Source: Lactobacillus sp.
GTDB lineage: Bacteria > Bacillota > Bacilli > Lactobacillales > Lactobacillaceae
Length of the DNA: 64,000 nucleotides
NCBI GenBank assembly: GCA_022483245.1
Contig: JAKVNR010000001.1
Coordinates: 248,001-312,000, forward strand
Direction of reading: 5' to 3'
Shown: piece by piece, positions 52,558 to 61,633 of the stretch
Layout of the letters: the number at the start of each line of letters is the position of its first letter
Numbering within the stretch: the stretch's first letter is position 1
Notes under the pieces: generated by a model
The model's input: the letters and a program-made list of their open reading frames with translations, nothing else
Told to the model about the DNA's origin: nothing
Database searches by the model: none
Program-made: the position numbers and the translations under genes

Positions 52558-53634
52558 ATGAGTCTTGCGGGTGTAGATGTATCATCCTATCAGCCGGCTG
52601 ATTTAACTAAGTATGCTATGGCAGGCGCTAAGTTTGCTATTGTAAAGCTGACTCAAAACATCAACTACACGAACCCTAACGCCAAAGCTCAGCTTGCTAG
52701 TGCTAAAGCCCATCAAATGCTTCAGATGGGCTATTTTTATGCGAATTTTTCAGCAAATTCAGCGCAAGCCTTAGCTGAAGCAGGCTACTCAATTAACGTT
52801 GCCAAACGATTAGGCTTGCCGGCTGGTTCCTACTTAGCGGTTGATTGGGAAGATAATAACGGCAACTCAGTAAAAGGGCCTAGAGGTGCCAATACCTCAG
52901 CGATCTTGGCTGCTATGAGAATTATCAAGCAGGCAGGCTATCGGCCACTGCTTTACTCCGGTGCCTTCGTTTTGCGCAATTATTTGAATTCGGCTGCCGT
53001 GATCAAAGAGTTTCCGAATTCTCTGTGGGTAGCTAGCTATCCTTTTAATGGCGCTGTTTATCAGCCAAACATGGCTTACTTTCCATCAATGGATGGTGTC
53101 GCAATTTGGCAGTATACAGATGATTGGCATGGCATGAGCGTTGATGGTAATGTTGCCGTTATTGACTTAAAAAACGGCAGTAGCAAGGAAGAAGATGATG
53201 AAATGAGTTGGCATCCCACAGTAAAATACAACGAATTGGGCCTGTTTAAGGTCAATCGTCCAAAAGGTGCGACGTTATATGCTGACAAGACCTTGACTAA
53301 GCCAATTGGCCAGAAGCCATATGGCTCTGTTTTTAAGATTTTCAAAGCAAGCGATGGCGCTGTTAATGGCGGTGGCGATCAGTGGTTCAGTCAAGCCGAT
53401 GGCCTGACTAAGATCAATCCGTTGGCAGTTAATCCAATGGCCCATGCTATTTGCCAAGTCACTGCAGCAGACGTTTGGACACAGAATTTACCGAAGCCTG
53501 GTCAAAAAGGCGTTGGCTATTTGGCCAAAGGCAGCACCTGGAAAGTTTTGGCAAGAGAAAAGAAATACTTGCTGATTGGTGATGAACAGGTAGGCAAGTA
53601 TGTAGACGGTGACAAGTGCGTGATTGTGCTCTAA
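52558..53634 (+). CDS. Endolysin, GH25 muramidase with C-terminal wall-binding repeats
   Basis: 358 residues from ATG 52558 (GAGGTGA 7 bases upstream; GTG 52552 rejected). GH25 domain 3-205 with catalytic D7 (GVDVSSYQ), D96 and E98 (AVDWED) and QYTDDW near the end. After an acidic linker (SSKEEDDEMSW) there are two SH3/SLAP-like repeats (about 222-285 and 298-358). No signal peptide, so export depends on the holin. Confidence 0.94.
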   Translation: MSLAGVDVSSYQPADLTKYAMAGAKFAIVKLTQNINYTNPNAKAQLASAKAHQMLQMGYFYANFSANSAQALAEAGYSINVAKRLGLPAGSYLAVDWEDNNGNSVKGPRGANTSAILAAMRIIKQAGYRPLLYSGAFVLRNYLNSAAVIKEFPNSLWVASYPFNGAVYQPNMAYFPSMDGVAIWQYTDDWHGMSVDGNVAVIDLKNGSSKEEDDEMSWHPTVKYNELGLFKVNRPKGATLYADKTLTKPIGQKPYGSVFKIFKASDGAVNGGGDQWFSQADGLTKINPLAVNPMAHAICQVTAADVWTQNLPKPGQKGVGYLAKGSTWKVLAREKKYLLIGDEQVGKYVDGDKCVIVL

Positions 53635-53678
53635 ACCCGTCGAATTCGACCTGTTTTAAAAATTTAACGAACAATTCA

Positions 53679-53717
53679 AAACCGCTCTGGAGCTAGTGAC
53701 TCTGGAGCGGTTTTTTT
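53679..53717 (+). terminator. Rho-independent terminator after endolysin
   Basis: Stem ACCGCTC/GAGCGGT with an internal CTGGAG repeat and seven T. Confidence 0.85.
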
Positions 53718-53796
53718 GTGTGTTACTGGTATAATAATCTTGTCGAAAAAATCAATTATGTTTGAATTGAGCAAACGACAACTGTTTGAAATAGAT

Positions 53797-53829
53797 AAAC
53801 CCACGACTGATTAAAGCCGTGGGTTTTTT
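53797..53829 (+). terminator. Second terminator between lysis and integration genes
   Basis: Stem AAACCCACG/CGTGGGTTT with 12-base loop and TTTTTT. Bases 53635-53980 otherwise hold no gene. Confidence 0.82.
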
Positions 53830-53928
53830 GTTTGAAAATCGTTTGAATTTTTTATCAGGGCATTGCATAAATGCCGATATATCAACAATTATGAGCATAG
53901 TTTTCTTTTTAAAATCTTTTGATTTCGC

Positions 53929-53957
53929 TTGAATATATCATGATAACGTGATAATAT
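53929..53957 (+). promoter_or_regulatory. Promoter for the peptide/HTH/int operon with inverted repeats
   Basis: TTGAAT (53929-53934), 17 bp, TAATAT (53952-53957). The spacer contains palindrome TATCATGATA and GTGATAATAT, which look like regulator sites. Confidence 0.6.
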
Positions 53958-53980
53958 AATAATTGAAAGGAGGAAAGCAA

Positions 53981-54091
53981 ATGAAAAAACGGAAAAAGAA
54001 AAAGGCTGATCCTTTTGAAGTAACTGCAACGATTTGTTCTATTATTTCAGCGATAATAAGCTTGTTGCAATATTTTAAGATCAAGCCTTAA
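53981..54091 (+). CDS. 36-residue basic membrane peptide
   Basis: GAAAGGAGGAAAGCAA precedes ATG 53981. MKKRKKKKADPFEVT then a hydrophobic helix (TICSIISAIISLLQYF) and a short KIKP end. A terminator-like hairpin follows immediately. Layout recalls small type I toxins or signal peptides, but no match is known to me. Confidence 0.6.
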   Translation: MKKRKKKKADPFEVTATICSIISAIISLLQYFKIKP

Positions 54092-54095
54092 GGTT

Positions 54096-54121
54096 AAAGG
54101 GGATTCGAAAGAATCCCTTTT
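54096..54121 (+). terminator. Terminator/attenuator between the two small peptide genes
   Basis: 11-bp stem AAAGGGGATTC/GAATCCCTTTT with GAAA tetraloop; the T run is short (TTTT), so some readthrough into the HTH-int genes is expected. Confidence 0.7.
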
Positions 54122-54155
54122 AGCCATACAATAAATTATTAGGAGGGAAAAAGCA

Positions 54156-54248
54156 ATGACTAAACGTACAGCATGGCTAATTGTCTTAATTTCATCACTT
54201 ATTGTTATAGCAACTAGAATTTTAACTTGGTTAGGAATTAGACCATGA
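54156..54248 (+). CDS. 30-residue membrane peptide
   Basis: TTAGGAGGGAAAAAGCA precedes ATG 54156. MTKRTAW then a hydrophobic helix (LIVLISSLIVIATRILTWLG). The stop overlaps the ATG of the HTH gene (ATGA), so it is translationally coupled to it. Function unknown. Confidence 0.58.
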   Translation: MTKRTAWLIVLISSLIVIATRILTWLGIRP

Positions 54249-54451
54249 GAATTGATTTAAACAGCAAAGATATTATGAGTGCTAAAGAAGCGGCCGAAAT
54301 TTGGAAAGTCTCAGAGGGATATGTTCGTAAGACCTATCAACAAACTCCAGAAAAATTTCCAGATGGCTCAATTCGGAAAATTGGAAAGCAGTGGGTAGTT
54401 ACTACTGAAGGGATGGAAGCCGCTACGGGCAAAAAAGATCCAAGAAAGTAA
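54245..54451 (+). CDS. Small HTH protein, probable excisionase/recombination directionality factor
   Basis: 68 residues. IMSAKEAAEIWKVSEGYVRKTYQ is a MerR/HTH_17-type helix-turn-helix as in Xis-like proteins, followed by a wing (GSIRKIGKQWVVTTEGM). Directly upstream of int. Regulator of int or excisionase. Confidence 0.7.
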   Translation: MRIDLNSKDIMSAKEAAEIWKVSEGYVRKTYQQTPEKFPDGSIRKIGKQWVVTTEGMEAATGKKDPRK

Positions 54452-54465
54452 AGCGGTGATTAGTC

Positions 54466-55569
54466 ATGGCAGTTTATAAGCGTGGAAATTATTGGTATGC
54501 CAGACTTTATTGGCGCAAGCCAGATGGAACAAGGCAAACTGTTTCAGAGGGGCATTTCAAGACTAAAAAAGAAGCATCTATGTGGTGTGGCGATATGAAA
54601 ACTAAGCTTAGCAATGGTTTTCAAATCAAAGAAGATCCAGTTTTTGCTTCATATTTTTGGGACTGGTATCAGACTTATAAAGAGCCTCATTTAAGGGTTG
54701 GTAGCAAAAAGCGCTATGAAACCAACCATAAATTGCTAGAAAAATATTGGGGACATACAAAAATCAAGACTATTAAGCGCCTTGATTGGCAAAAATTCAT
54801 TAATCATGCAGGCAAAACACGTGCTAAGCAAACCGTTGAGCTTTTAAATCGCCAATGTCGCGCCTGCGTTCGCAACGCAGTTGCTGACGGCATTATCCCG
54901 CGCGATTTTACTTATGGTGTACAAATTAGTGGGTCTACTGCGCACACGCGCATCGACAAGGTTCAAATGCCTTCAGCAGAACAAATTAAGAAGCTGCTGA
55001 ATTATACGATTGAAAAATGTAGCCAGCCTAAAGTTGTTAGTCCTTACGTGATTGCTACTCTAATTATGACAGGTGGCAGAATTGGTGAAGTTTTAGCCCT
55101 GCGCTGGTCAGATCTAAATGAACTTGAATCTACTATTCAATTTCACCGCTCATATGATTCGGATAAGCGAATATTTGGCCCCACAAAAAACAAATCATCT
55201 TATCGGACGATTAAAGTAAATAAGGATCTATTAAGCCTTTTAAGTCACTTAAGGCACAATGGTTCTGACTTAGTTTTTGTGAGTCATGATGGCACAGGAT
55301 TGCCAGTCACTAAACATTCCGTTAACATTGCACTGCACCGTTACATGCAGGCATGCAAAATTCCAGACAAATATTTTACTGCACACAGTTTGCGGCATTG
55401 CCATGTTGCTTTGCTCAGGCATTATGGAATGGACTGGTATGAAATCAGTCAACGTTTGGGTCATGAGAATTTGGCCACTACTTTAAAAACTTATGCCTAC
55501 ATGATAGAGGAAGAAAAAAGAAAGAATAACAAGCAAGTTGAAAGCATTTTAGACAGCTTAACTTTATGA
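54466..55569 (+). CDS. int: Tyrosine-type site-specific integrase
   Basis: 367 residues. N-terminal AP2-like arm-binding domain (GNYWYARLYWRKPDGTRQTVSEGHFKTKKEA, 1-45), SAM-like core-binding domain (55-155), catalytic domain with R205 (GGRIGEVLALRW), H307 and R310 (HSLRHCH), H333 (LGHENLATT) and nucleophile Y343 (KTYAYM). It recombines attP with the tRNA-Gln 3' end. Transcribed toward attR, 137 bp away. Confidence 0.95.
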   Translation: MAVYKRGNYWYARLYWRKPDGTRQTVSEGHFKTKKEASMWCGDMKTKLSNGFQIKEDPVFASYFWDWYQTYKEPHLRVGSKKRYETNHKLLEKYWGHTKIKTIKRLDWQKFINHAGKTRAKQTVELLNRQCRACVRNAVADGIIPRDFTYGVQISGSTAHTRIDKVQMPSAEQIKKLLNYTIEKCSQPKVVSPYVIATLIMTGGRIGEVLALRWSDLNELESTIQFHRSYDSDKRIFGPTKNKSSYRTIKVNKDLLSLLSHLRHNGSDLVFVSHDGTGLPVTKHSVNIALHRYMQACKIPDKYFTAHSLRHCHVALLRHYGMDWYEISQRLGHENLATTLKTYAYMIEEEKRKNNKQVESILDSLTL

Positions 55570-55593
55570 GATTTCACGAACTGCGCCAAAAGG

Positions 55594-55615
55594 TGTGTGC
55601 CAAAGTGTGTGCCAA
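55594..55615. repeat. Putative integrase arm-type sites, right
   Basis: TGTGTGCCAA at 55594-55603 and 55606-55615, 12 bp apart, with a weaker TGCGCCAA at 55582. Same decamer as left end. Confidence 0.65.
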
Positions 55616-55706
55616 TTTTTCAACTTTTTTAGTTTTTTCTAGTTTTTAAATTTTGGAAACTCTGATATAACACGCATCTTGCTTTTTATATTTTTCCAAA
55701 ATAAGC

Positions 55707-55730
55707 CGGTTCGAGCCCGGATATCCCAAT
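55707..55730 (+). repeat. attR core
   Basis: 24-bp copy of the tRNA-Gln 3' end, identical to attL 15521-15544. Here the 5' tRNA part is missing. Confidence 0.93.
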
Positions 55731-55738
55731 CACAAAAG

Positions 55739-55770
55739 CCGTCAGATCAATGATCTGGCGGTTTTATTTT
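55739..55770 (+). terminator. Original host tRNA terminator, displaced to attR
   Basis: Stem CCGTCAGATCA/TGATCTGGCGG then TTTTATTTTT. Similar to the attL-side terminator. Confidence 0.8.
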
Positions 55771-55781
55771 TCTCAGCTGAA

Positions 55782-55809
55782 AAAAGCAGGCTCAAACGAG
55801 CCTGCTTTT
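55782..55809 (-). terminator. murT terminator
   Basis: Stem AAAAGCAGGCTC/GAGCCTGCTTTT with loop AAAC just after the murT stop; T run on the minus strand. Confidence 0.82.
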
Positions 55810-55816
55810 GCTATGT

Positions 55817-57169
55817 TTAGTTAATTCTGCGCTTTAAAACTTTTTGATCAGCCAAGGTTTGCCGTAAGGCAAGCATCGCAGTATATGTAGCTAAAATGTA
55901 AATTTTCTTAGTTGGAGCTGCAGCTAATTGCCGCAGTAAAGTTTGGTCATCAGGCGCAGTAATCATCTTGCCTGGGTCAAACCCTGCAACTTCTAACCGG
56001 AAGCCCATATCATGATAGCGCTCTCCGCCGACTAAAACGTGTTTGATTTGCTCTTTATGCAATGCTTCAAAATCAGCATCCCAGATCCAGCTAGTATCGA
56101 TGCCATCAGCATGATGTGCATTGAGAAGTGCTGCCAAAGTGTAGTCATCGTGTTCAGTATTTAAGAGGCTGAGTACTTGATTTAAACCAACGGGATTTTT
56201 AACCAGGATCAAATTAATTTTCTTACCTTGGTAGTCAATAATTTCTTGCCGGCCGAAGACGCGCTTGCTTGCCCGCAAGGCTTCAGCTGCCTCGTCTTCA
56301 CTGACGCCAAAAGTGCGGGCAGTGGCATAGGCAGCTAGTGCGTTGTAGATATTGTAAGTACCACCAATTTGCAAACTGAACGGATGATGATCAATTTCAA
56401 ATTCGACTGCATCAGGAGTTTGTTTACTGATTTTGTTAACTGCGTAGTTTAGCTTAGGCTGATGGAACCCACAATTTGGGCAGAAATAATTGCCTAAGCT
56501 GGCATATGAAATTTGGTGATAATGCAGAATATGATCGCATTTTGGGCAAAGAACGCCATCAGTATTAACCGCAGCCCGCAAGTCAGCCTGCATTTTATCT
56601 TCAGGTGTTGAAAAGCCGTAATAAATTTTAGGATTTGGCAACTCTGCCCGTTCGAAAATATTGGCGTCACCATTGATGATCAGGGCAGCTTCCGGGGCTT
56701 CTTTAATACCTTTAACAATTTTGTCATAGGTCGTATAAATTTCGCCATAACGGTCCATTTGGTCACGGAAAATATTAGTTAAAACGAAGGCCTTGGGATG
56801 CAGCCATTTAGCAACTAAATATACATTGGCTTCATCCACTTCTAGCACAGCAATTTTTTTCCGGCTTCGATCATGATGCCCTAAAAATGCCGTCACAATT
56901 CCTTGCTGCATATTGCTGCCGGATGGATTAGTTAAAACATCACCGTAAACTTGGCGGAAAATATTTGCGATTAAGGCGGTGGTCATAGTTTTCCCATTTG
57001 TACCCGTGACGATAATCGTTTCATAGTGTTTACTCAAGTTTTCCAAGATTTGTGGATCTATTTTTAAAGCTAGTTTACCCGGAAAACTTGTACCGCCTTT
57101 TAAAATATTGTGCAAAAACCAATATGAAGATTTGCCAGCTACTTTGGCCAGACCAGTTGAGAAATTCAT
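55817..57169 (-). CDS. murT: Lipid II isoglutaminyl synthase MurT subunit
   Basis: 450 residues. Mur ligase fold with P-loop TGTNGKTMTTAL, a ribose/Mg region (EVDEANV), an inserted zinc ribbon (CPKCDHILHY..CPNCG) and the C-terminal DUF1727 domain. Together with GatD it amidates D-Glu of lipid II. GatD is usually the next gene, but here the minus strand runs into a terminator and attR. Confidence 0.9.
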   Translation of the reverse strand: MNFSTGLAKVAGKSSYWFLHNILKGGTSFPGKLALKIDPQILENLSKHYETIIVTGTNGKTMTTALIANIFRQVYGDVLTNPSGSNMQQGIVTAFLGHHDRSRKKIAVLEVDEANVYLVAKWLHPKAFVLTNIFRDQMDRYGEIYTTYDKIVKGIKEAPEAALIINGDANIFERAELPNPKIYYGFSTPEDKMQADLRAAVNTDGVLCPKCDHILHYHQISYASLGNYFCPNCGFHQPKLNYAVNKISKQTPDAVEFEIDHHPFSLQIGGTYNIYNALAAYATARTFGVSEDEAAEALRASKRVFGRQEIIDYQGKKINLILVKNPVGLNQVLSLLNTEHDDYTLAALLNAHHADGIDTSWIWDADFEALHKEQIKHVLVGGERYHDMGFRLEVAGFDPGKMITAPDDQTLLRQLAAAPTKKIYILATYTAMLALRQTLADQKVLKRRIN

Positions 57170-57285
57170 CTTAAGCTCCTTTGTCCAAATCTGACCGTAA
57201 TTATAGCATAATAAAACTGTTTTTATCTTTGCTGGCTTTCATCTATACTAGAGGGGCGAATAATAAAGAAGGGAAGATTTGACAA

Positions 57286-57870
57286 ATGCCACAGCTTTTT
57301 TTCCAGTATGGTGTCATGAATAGTGGCAAAACAATTGAAATTTTGAAGGTTGCTCATAATTATGAGGCACAGCATCGCCAAGTTGCTTTAATGACTAGCG
57401 GCTTAGATGATCGTTCAGGGACAGGCGTAATTGCTTCTAGAATTGGTTTATCACGTAAAGCCGTACCCATTGACCATGACTTTGACCTGTTTAAATATAT
57501 AGAAGAAAAAGATCAAAAAGAAGATTTCGCGTGTGTCCTAATTGATGAAGCACAATTCTTAACCAAGCAACAAGTGCTGGCTTGCGCTAAAATTGTTGAT
57601 GATCTGCATATTCCAGTAATGGCTTTTGGCTTAAAAAATGATTTTCAAAATCATTTATTTGAAGGTAGCCAATATTTATTACTGTATGCTGACAAAATTG
57701 AAGAAATGAAAACAATTTGCTTTTTCTGTACCCGCAAGGCAACCATGAATTTGCGCGTGCATGAAGGCAAGCCTGTTTATGAAGGCGAGCAGGTTCAAAT
57801 CGGCGGCAATGAAAGCTATTATCCAGTTTGCCGCTGGCACTATTTCCACCCAGGTAAGGAGACAAATTAA
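57286..57870 (+). CDS. tdk: Thymidine kinase
   Basis: 194 residues. P-loop [15 protein letters not shown] Walker B, zinc site with CFFCTRKA and a late C-x-x-H (CRWHYFH). Salvage of thymidine to dTMP. First gene of the tdk-prfA-prmC-sua5 cluster; its stop overlaps the prfA start. Confidence 0.95.
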   Translation: MPQLFFQYGVMNSGKTIEILKVAHNYEAQHRQVALMTSGLDDRSGTGVIASRIGLSRKAVPIDHDFDLFKYIEEKDQKEDFACVLIDEAQFLTKQQVLACAKIVDDLHIPVMAFGLKNDFQNHLFEGSQYLLLYADKIEEMKTICFFCTRKATMNLRVHEGKPVYEGEQVQIGGNESYYPVCRWHYFHPGKETN

Positions 57871-58958
57871 TGGACAAAATAATGTCACAACTTGAAGGGT
57901 TAGTCGGGCGCTATGAAGAATTGCAGGAAATGATGGCTGATCCAGAAGTAATTAACGATACCAAGCGCTATATGGAAATTTCTAAAGAAGAAGCTGATTT
58001 GCGCCCGGTCATTCAAAAATACCGTAAATATCAGGCCAATCGTAAGGAAATCAAAGACAATGAAGAAATTATCAGTACTGAAAAGACTGGTGATTTAGTT
58101 GAAATGGCTAAGGCAGAAAATGCTGAATTAGAAGCTGAACTGCCAGAACTTGAAAATGATATTAAATTGCTTATGTTGCCTAAGGATCCAAATGATGACA
58201 AAGATATTATCATGGAAATCCGCGGAGCAGCTGGTGGCGATGAGGCATCTTTGTTTGCTGGCGATTTGCTGCGCATGTATGAAAAATATGCTGAACGGCA
58301 GGGCTGGCAAGTTTCAATTATCGATAGCGAACCAACTGAAGTAGGTGGATATAAACGCGTTGCCATCATGATTACGGGCGATAAAGTCTACTCTAAATTG
58401 AAGTATGAAAATGGTGCTCACCGCGTTCAACGGGTGCCAGTTACTGAATCACAAGGCCGGGTGCATACTTCAACCGCGACGGTGGCAGTTATGCCTGAAT
58501 ATCAAAAAGTTGACATTGATATCGATCCTAAAGACATTCGGGTTGATGTTTACCGCTCATCTGGTGCTGGTGGCCAGCACATTAACAAAACTTCTAGTGC
58601 TGTCCGGATGACGCACTTGCCGACTGGAATTGTAGTTGCTATGCAGGACCAGCGGTCTCAGCAGCAAAACCGGCAAAAAGCGATGGAAATTTTACAGTCG
58701 CGGGTTTATGACTACTATGAAAGCCAGCACCGTGATAAATACGATGCTAAGCGGAAAAATGCAGTCGGAACAGGTGACCGGTCCGAACGAATTAGAACTT
58801 ATAACTATCCGCAAAACCGGGTAACTGATCACCGAATCGGTTTAACTTTGAACAAATTAGACCGGATTATGAATGGTGAACTTGACGAGATTATTTCCGC
58901 GTTGATTCTGCATTACCAGACTCAGCAGCTTGAAGAAATGGATGATGAAAATGCTTAA
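57870..58958 (+). CDS. prfA: Peptide chain release factor 1
   Basis: 362 residues. GGQ motif in [15 protein letters not shown], and the stop recognition motif near [15 protein letters not shown] (domain 2 PxT-like). Reads UAA/UAG. RBS AAGGAGAC. Its stop lies inside the start of prmC. Confidence 0.96.
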   Translation: MDKIMSQLEGLVGRYEELQEMMADPEVINDTKRYMEISKEEADLRPVIQKYRKYQANRKEIKDNEEIISTEKTGDLVEMAKAENAELEAELPELENDIKLLMLPKDPNDDKDIIMEIRGAAGGDEASLFAGDLLRMYEKYAERQGWQVSIIDSEPTEVGGYKRVAIMITGDKVYSKLKYENGAHRVQRVPVTESQGRVHTSTATVAVMPEYQKVDIDIDPKDIRVDVYRSSGAGGQHINKTSSAVRMTHLPTGIVVAMQDQRSQQQNRQKAMEILQSRVYDYYESQHRDKYDAKRKNAVGTGDRSERIRTYNYPQNRVTDHRIGLTLNKLDRIMNGELDEIISALILHYQTQQLEEMDDENA

Positions 58959-59790
58959 ACTCAGAGATTTAGTTGCGCAGGGGCAAGAGCTAGCTCCTGC
59001 TGCTAAAGCTGCCGATATTGAATATGTTCTGGGTGAACGTTTAGGATTAACTCCTAGCGAATTTGCCATGAAACAAGATTTAGAGCTAACTCCAGACCAA
59101 GAAAAGCAAGCTAAGAAGGACTTAAAGAAATTGGCCCGCGGGGTTTCTCCGCAATATATTTTAGGTTTTGCTTGGTTTTATGGTTATAAAATCCGCGTTC
59201 AGCGAGGAGTATTGATTCCGCGCTATGATACTGAAGGTCTAGTTAAATTGGCCTTGGATCACCTAGAATCAGGGCAAAAAGTGCTCGATATGGGAACTGG
59301 TTCAGGTTGTTTGACTGTTGCACTGGCAAAAGAAGCTGCTAAGCAAGGAAAACAAAATTTGACCTGGTACGCTAGCGATATTACAGACCAGGCGTTGCGG
59401 ACTAGTGAAGAAAACTTTTTAGATTATGATTTAGACGTTTATGTGCGCAAAGCCAACGTATTAATTGGCTTAGAAAAATTTGATCTGATTGTATCTAATC
59501 CGCCATATATTAAATATTCTGAAAAGAAATATATGGACGACAACGTTCTGAAGAACGAGCCAGAAGAAGCGCTTTTCGGCGGCGAAGATGGGTTAGATTT
59601 TTACCGCACTTTTGTTAAGCAAGTTCGCGAGCACTTAACCAGTCACGGGCAATTTTGCTTGGAGTTTGGCTTCCAGCAACGTTCAGCCTTGGCAGAACTA
59701 CTACAGACAGCTTTGCCTGATTTTGAGCTGGAGTTTGTTAAAGATCTGTCTGGCAAAGATCGTTTTGTATATGGAAGGTGGCAAAAATAA
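58951..59790 (+). CDS. prmC: Release factor glutamine methyltransferase
   Basis: 279 residues from ATG 58951; ATG 58945 is nearly as likely. SAM motif [10 protein letters not shown], catalytic NPPY in [10 protein letters not shown]. Methylates the GGQ glutamine of RF1 and RF2. Overlaps prfA by 8 bp. Confidence 0.94.
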   Translation: MLKLRDLVAQGQELAPAAKAADIEYVLGERLGLTPSEFAMKQDLELTPDQEKQAKKDLKKLARGVSPQYILGFAWFYGYKIRVQRGVLIPRYDTEGLVKLALDHLESGQKVLDMGTGSGCLTVALAKEAAKQGKQNLTWYASDITDQALRTSEENFLDYDLDVYVRKANVLIGLEKFDLIVSNPPYIKYSEKKYMDDNVLKNEPEEALFGGEDGLDFYRTFVKQVREHLTSHGQFCLEFGFQQRSALAELLQTALPDFELEFVKDLSGKDRFVYGRWQK

Positions 59791-60789
59791 TTGGGAACAA
59801 AGATTTTTAAGCGTGACCAGTTACATGATGCAGTAGAATTGCTGCGCGCTGGTCAATTAGTCGCGTTTCCAACAGAGACTGTCTATGGTTTGGGAGCCTT
59901 AGCAACTAATGAGACTGCTGTTAAAAGCGTTTATGCGGCTAAGGGCCGGCCAAGTGACAATCCCTTGATCGTTACTGTTTCAGACGAAGCAATGATGCGG
60001 CGCTTTGTCAAAGAAATTCCTGCACGGGCCCAAAAATTAATCGATCACTTTTGGCCGGGACCATTGACTCTATTATTATTAGCTAAACCTGGTGCCTTAC
60101 CAGCCGCTGTTACTGGCGGTTTGCCAACGGCTGCCTTTCGCTGTCCGGATGATTCCCTCACACATGATCTGATCGCCGATTTAGGTGATCCAATTGTGGG
60201 TCCGTCAGCTAATACTTCAACTAAACCGAGTCCGACCACTGCTCAACATGTTTATCATGATTTGCATGGAAAAATTGCAGGAATCGTTGACAATGGTCCA
60301 ACTGAAATCGGCTTAGAATCGACGATTATCGATTTATCAGTTGAACAGCCTATTGTTTTGCGTCCGGGGAAAATTACCCCTGAAGAACTCAGCGAAGTTT
60401 TAGGCGAACCAGTTCTAATTAATGCAGGCACTAAAGCAACTAAGGGCGTTCCAAAAGCTCCAGGCATGAAATATCGGCATTACGCTCCGAGCGCACCCGT
60501 ACAAATTGTTGATGAGCCAACAGATTTTGCCAAAATTAATTTAGATGAGCATACTGGTGTTGCAGCTTCAAAAGCAATTTTGCAAAAGATTGGCGCCAAA
60601 CATGGTTTTGATTTAGGACCTGATTTAATTGCGGCCGATCATAATTTATTCAATGCTTTGCGCTATTTTGATGATCAGCCAGAAATCAAGCGTATCTTTG
60701 TGCAGGGCTACCATACAGGGGAAAATAGCATGGCTTATATGAATCGGTTAGGTAAAGCTGCTGCTGGTCATCATTTCAAAGCTGAATAA
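59791..60789 (+). CDS. sua5: L-threonylcarbamoyladenylate synthase (Sua5/YwlC type)
   Basis: 332 residues, TTG start 59791 (GGAAGGTGG upstream). N-terminal YrdC domain (FPTETVYGLG, KGRPSDNPLIV, GPSANTS) and C-terminal Sua5 domain (APGMKYRHYAPSAPV). First step of t6A tRNA modification. Confidence 0.94.
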   Translation: MGTKIFKRDQLHDAVELLRAGQLVAFPTETVYGLGALATNETAVKSVYAAKGRPSDNPLIVTVSDEAMMRRFVKEIPARAQKLIDHFWPGPLTLLLLAKPGALPAAVTGGLPTAAFRCPDDSLTHDLIADLGDPIVGPSANTSTKPSPTTAQHVYHDLHGKIAGIVDNGPTEIGLESTIIDLSVEQPIVLRPGKITPEELSEVLGEPVLINAGTKATKGVPKAPGMKYRHYAPSAPVQIVDEPTDFAKINLDEHTGVAASKAILQKIGAKHGFDLGPDLIAADHNLFNALRYFDDQPEIKRIFVQGYHTGENSMAYMNRLGKAAAGHHFKAE

Positions 60790-60830
60790 ATTTATAACTT
60801 ATATGAAAAAATATTTGTCTTTTTACTGAG

Positions 60831-60857
60831 AAAAAACGTCCAAGCGGGCGTTTTTTT
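60831..60857 (+). terminator. Rho-independent terminator
   Basis: Stem AAAAAACGTCC/GGGCGTTTTTTT, loop AAGC. Confidence 0.88.
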
Positions 60858-60904
60858 GTTAGAATGAGTTGACCAAAAAAGTTATTGCTATTAGGAGGTT
60901 AGAC

Positions 60905-61549
60905 ATGGGGAAATATGTTGTGCTGCAGCAACCACTGCTGACACATAAGTTAACGATTATTCGTGATAAGAAGACCGATAATGCCACTTTTCGGCGGGTG
61001 GTCGATGAAATCACTGAATTGATGGTTTACGAAGTGACGCGGGATTTGCCTTTAGAAGATGTCGCATTGGAAACACCAATCGGCAAAACCGTGCAGCCTA
61101 AATTAGCTGGCAAAGAGCCTGTTATCGTACCAGTTTTACGGGCTGGCTTAGGGATGCTGAATGGCTTTTTGCACATGCTGCCTAATGCAGAAGTAGGTTA
61201 CATTGGCATGTCCAGAAATGAAGAAACACTGGAAGCACATGAATATTTTGTCCGGGTGCCACAAGATATTGCGGAACGGAAATGCTTTATTGTTGATCCA
61301 ATGCTGGCCACAGGCGGCTCAATCATCGACGCAATTGGTGCTTTGATCAAGCGGGGTGTGCCAGAAAATGCGATTAGAGTAGCATCAATTGTGGCTGCAC
61401 CAGATGGTGTGAAGGCAGTACAAGCTAAATATCCAGACGTTGATTTGTACGTGGCAGTTGAAGATGAAAAACTAATGCCTAATGGCTACATTTATCCTGG
61501 TTTGGGCGATGCTGGTGATCGTTTAAATGGCACCGTTAAAAGTGATTAG
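60905..61549 (+). CDS. upp: Uracil phosphoribosyltransferase
   Basis: 214 residues from ATG 60905 (TAGGAGG upstream; an earlier ATG at 60869 has no RBS). PRPP site [21 protein letters not shown] and late [10 protein letters not shown] as in Upp. Uracil salvage to UMP. Upp lies before atpB as in many lactobacilli. Confidence 0.95.
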   Translation: MGKYVVLQQPLLTHKLTIIRDKKTDNATFRRVVDEITELMVYEVTRDLPLEDVALETPIGKTVQPKLAGKEPVIVPVLRAGLGMLNGFLHMLPNAEVGYIGMSRNEETLEAHEYFVRVPQDIAERKCFIVDPMLATGGSIIDAIGALIKRGVPENAIRVASIVAAPDGVKAVQAKYPDVDLYVAVEDEKLMPNGYIYPGLGDAGDRLNGTVKSD

Positions 61550-61633
61550 AATGCTTGAAATTTCTTCGTGCAGTGTTATCATTCAAGGGTGTGTTTATCT
61601 AATAAACACAATTAGATGAAGGGAGGTCTTGAA

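Larger units (their letters stand above)
15521..55730 (+). mobile_element. Complete-looking siphovirus prophage, about 40.2 kb
   Basis: It is bounded by identical 24-bp copies (15521-15544 and 55707-55730) of the tRNA-Gln 3' end. All expected modules are present: accessory lysogeny genes, CI/Cro switch, antirepressor, early genes, replisome organiser, late regulator, HNH/terminase, portal-protease-capsid, connector and tail genes, baseplate, holin, endolysin and tyrosine integrase. No structural gene is visibly broken; one accessory gene is split by an amber codon and one is a remnant. The integrase is at the right end next to attR. Confidence 0.95.
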
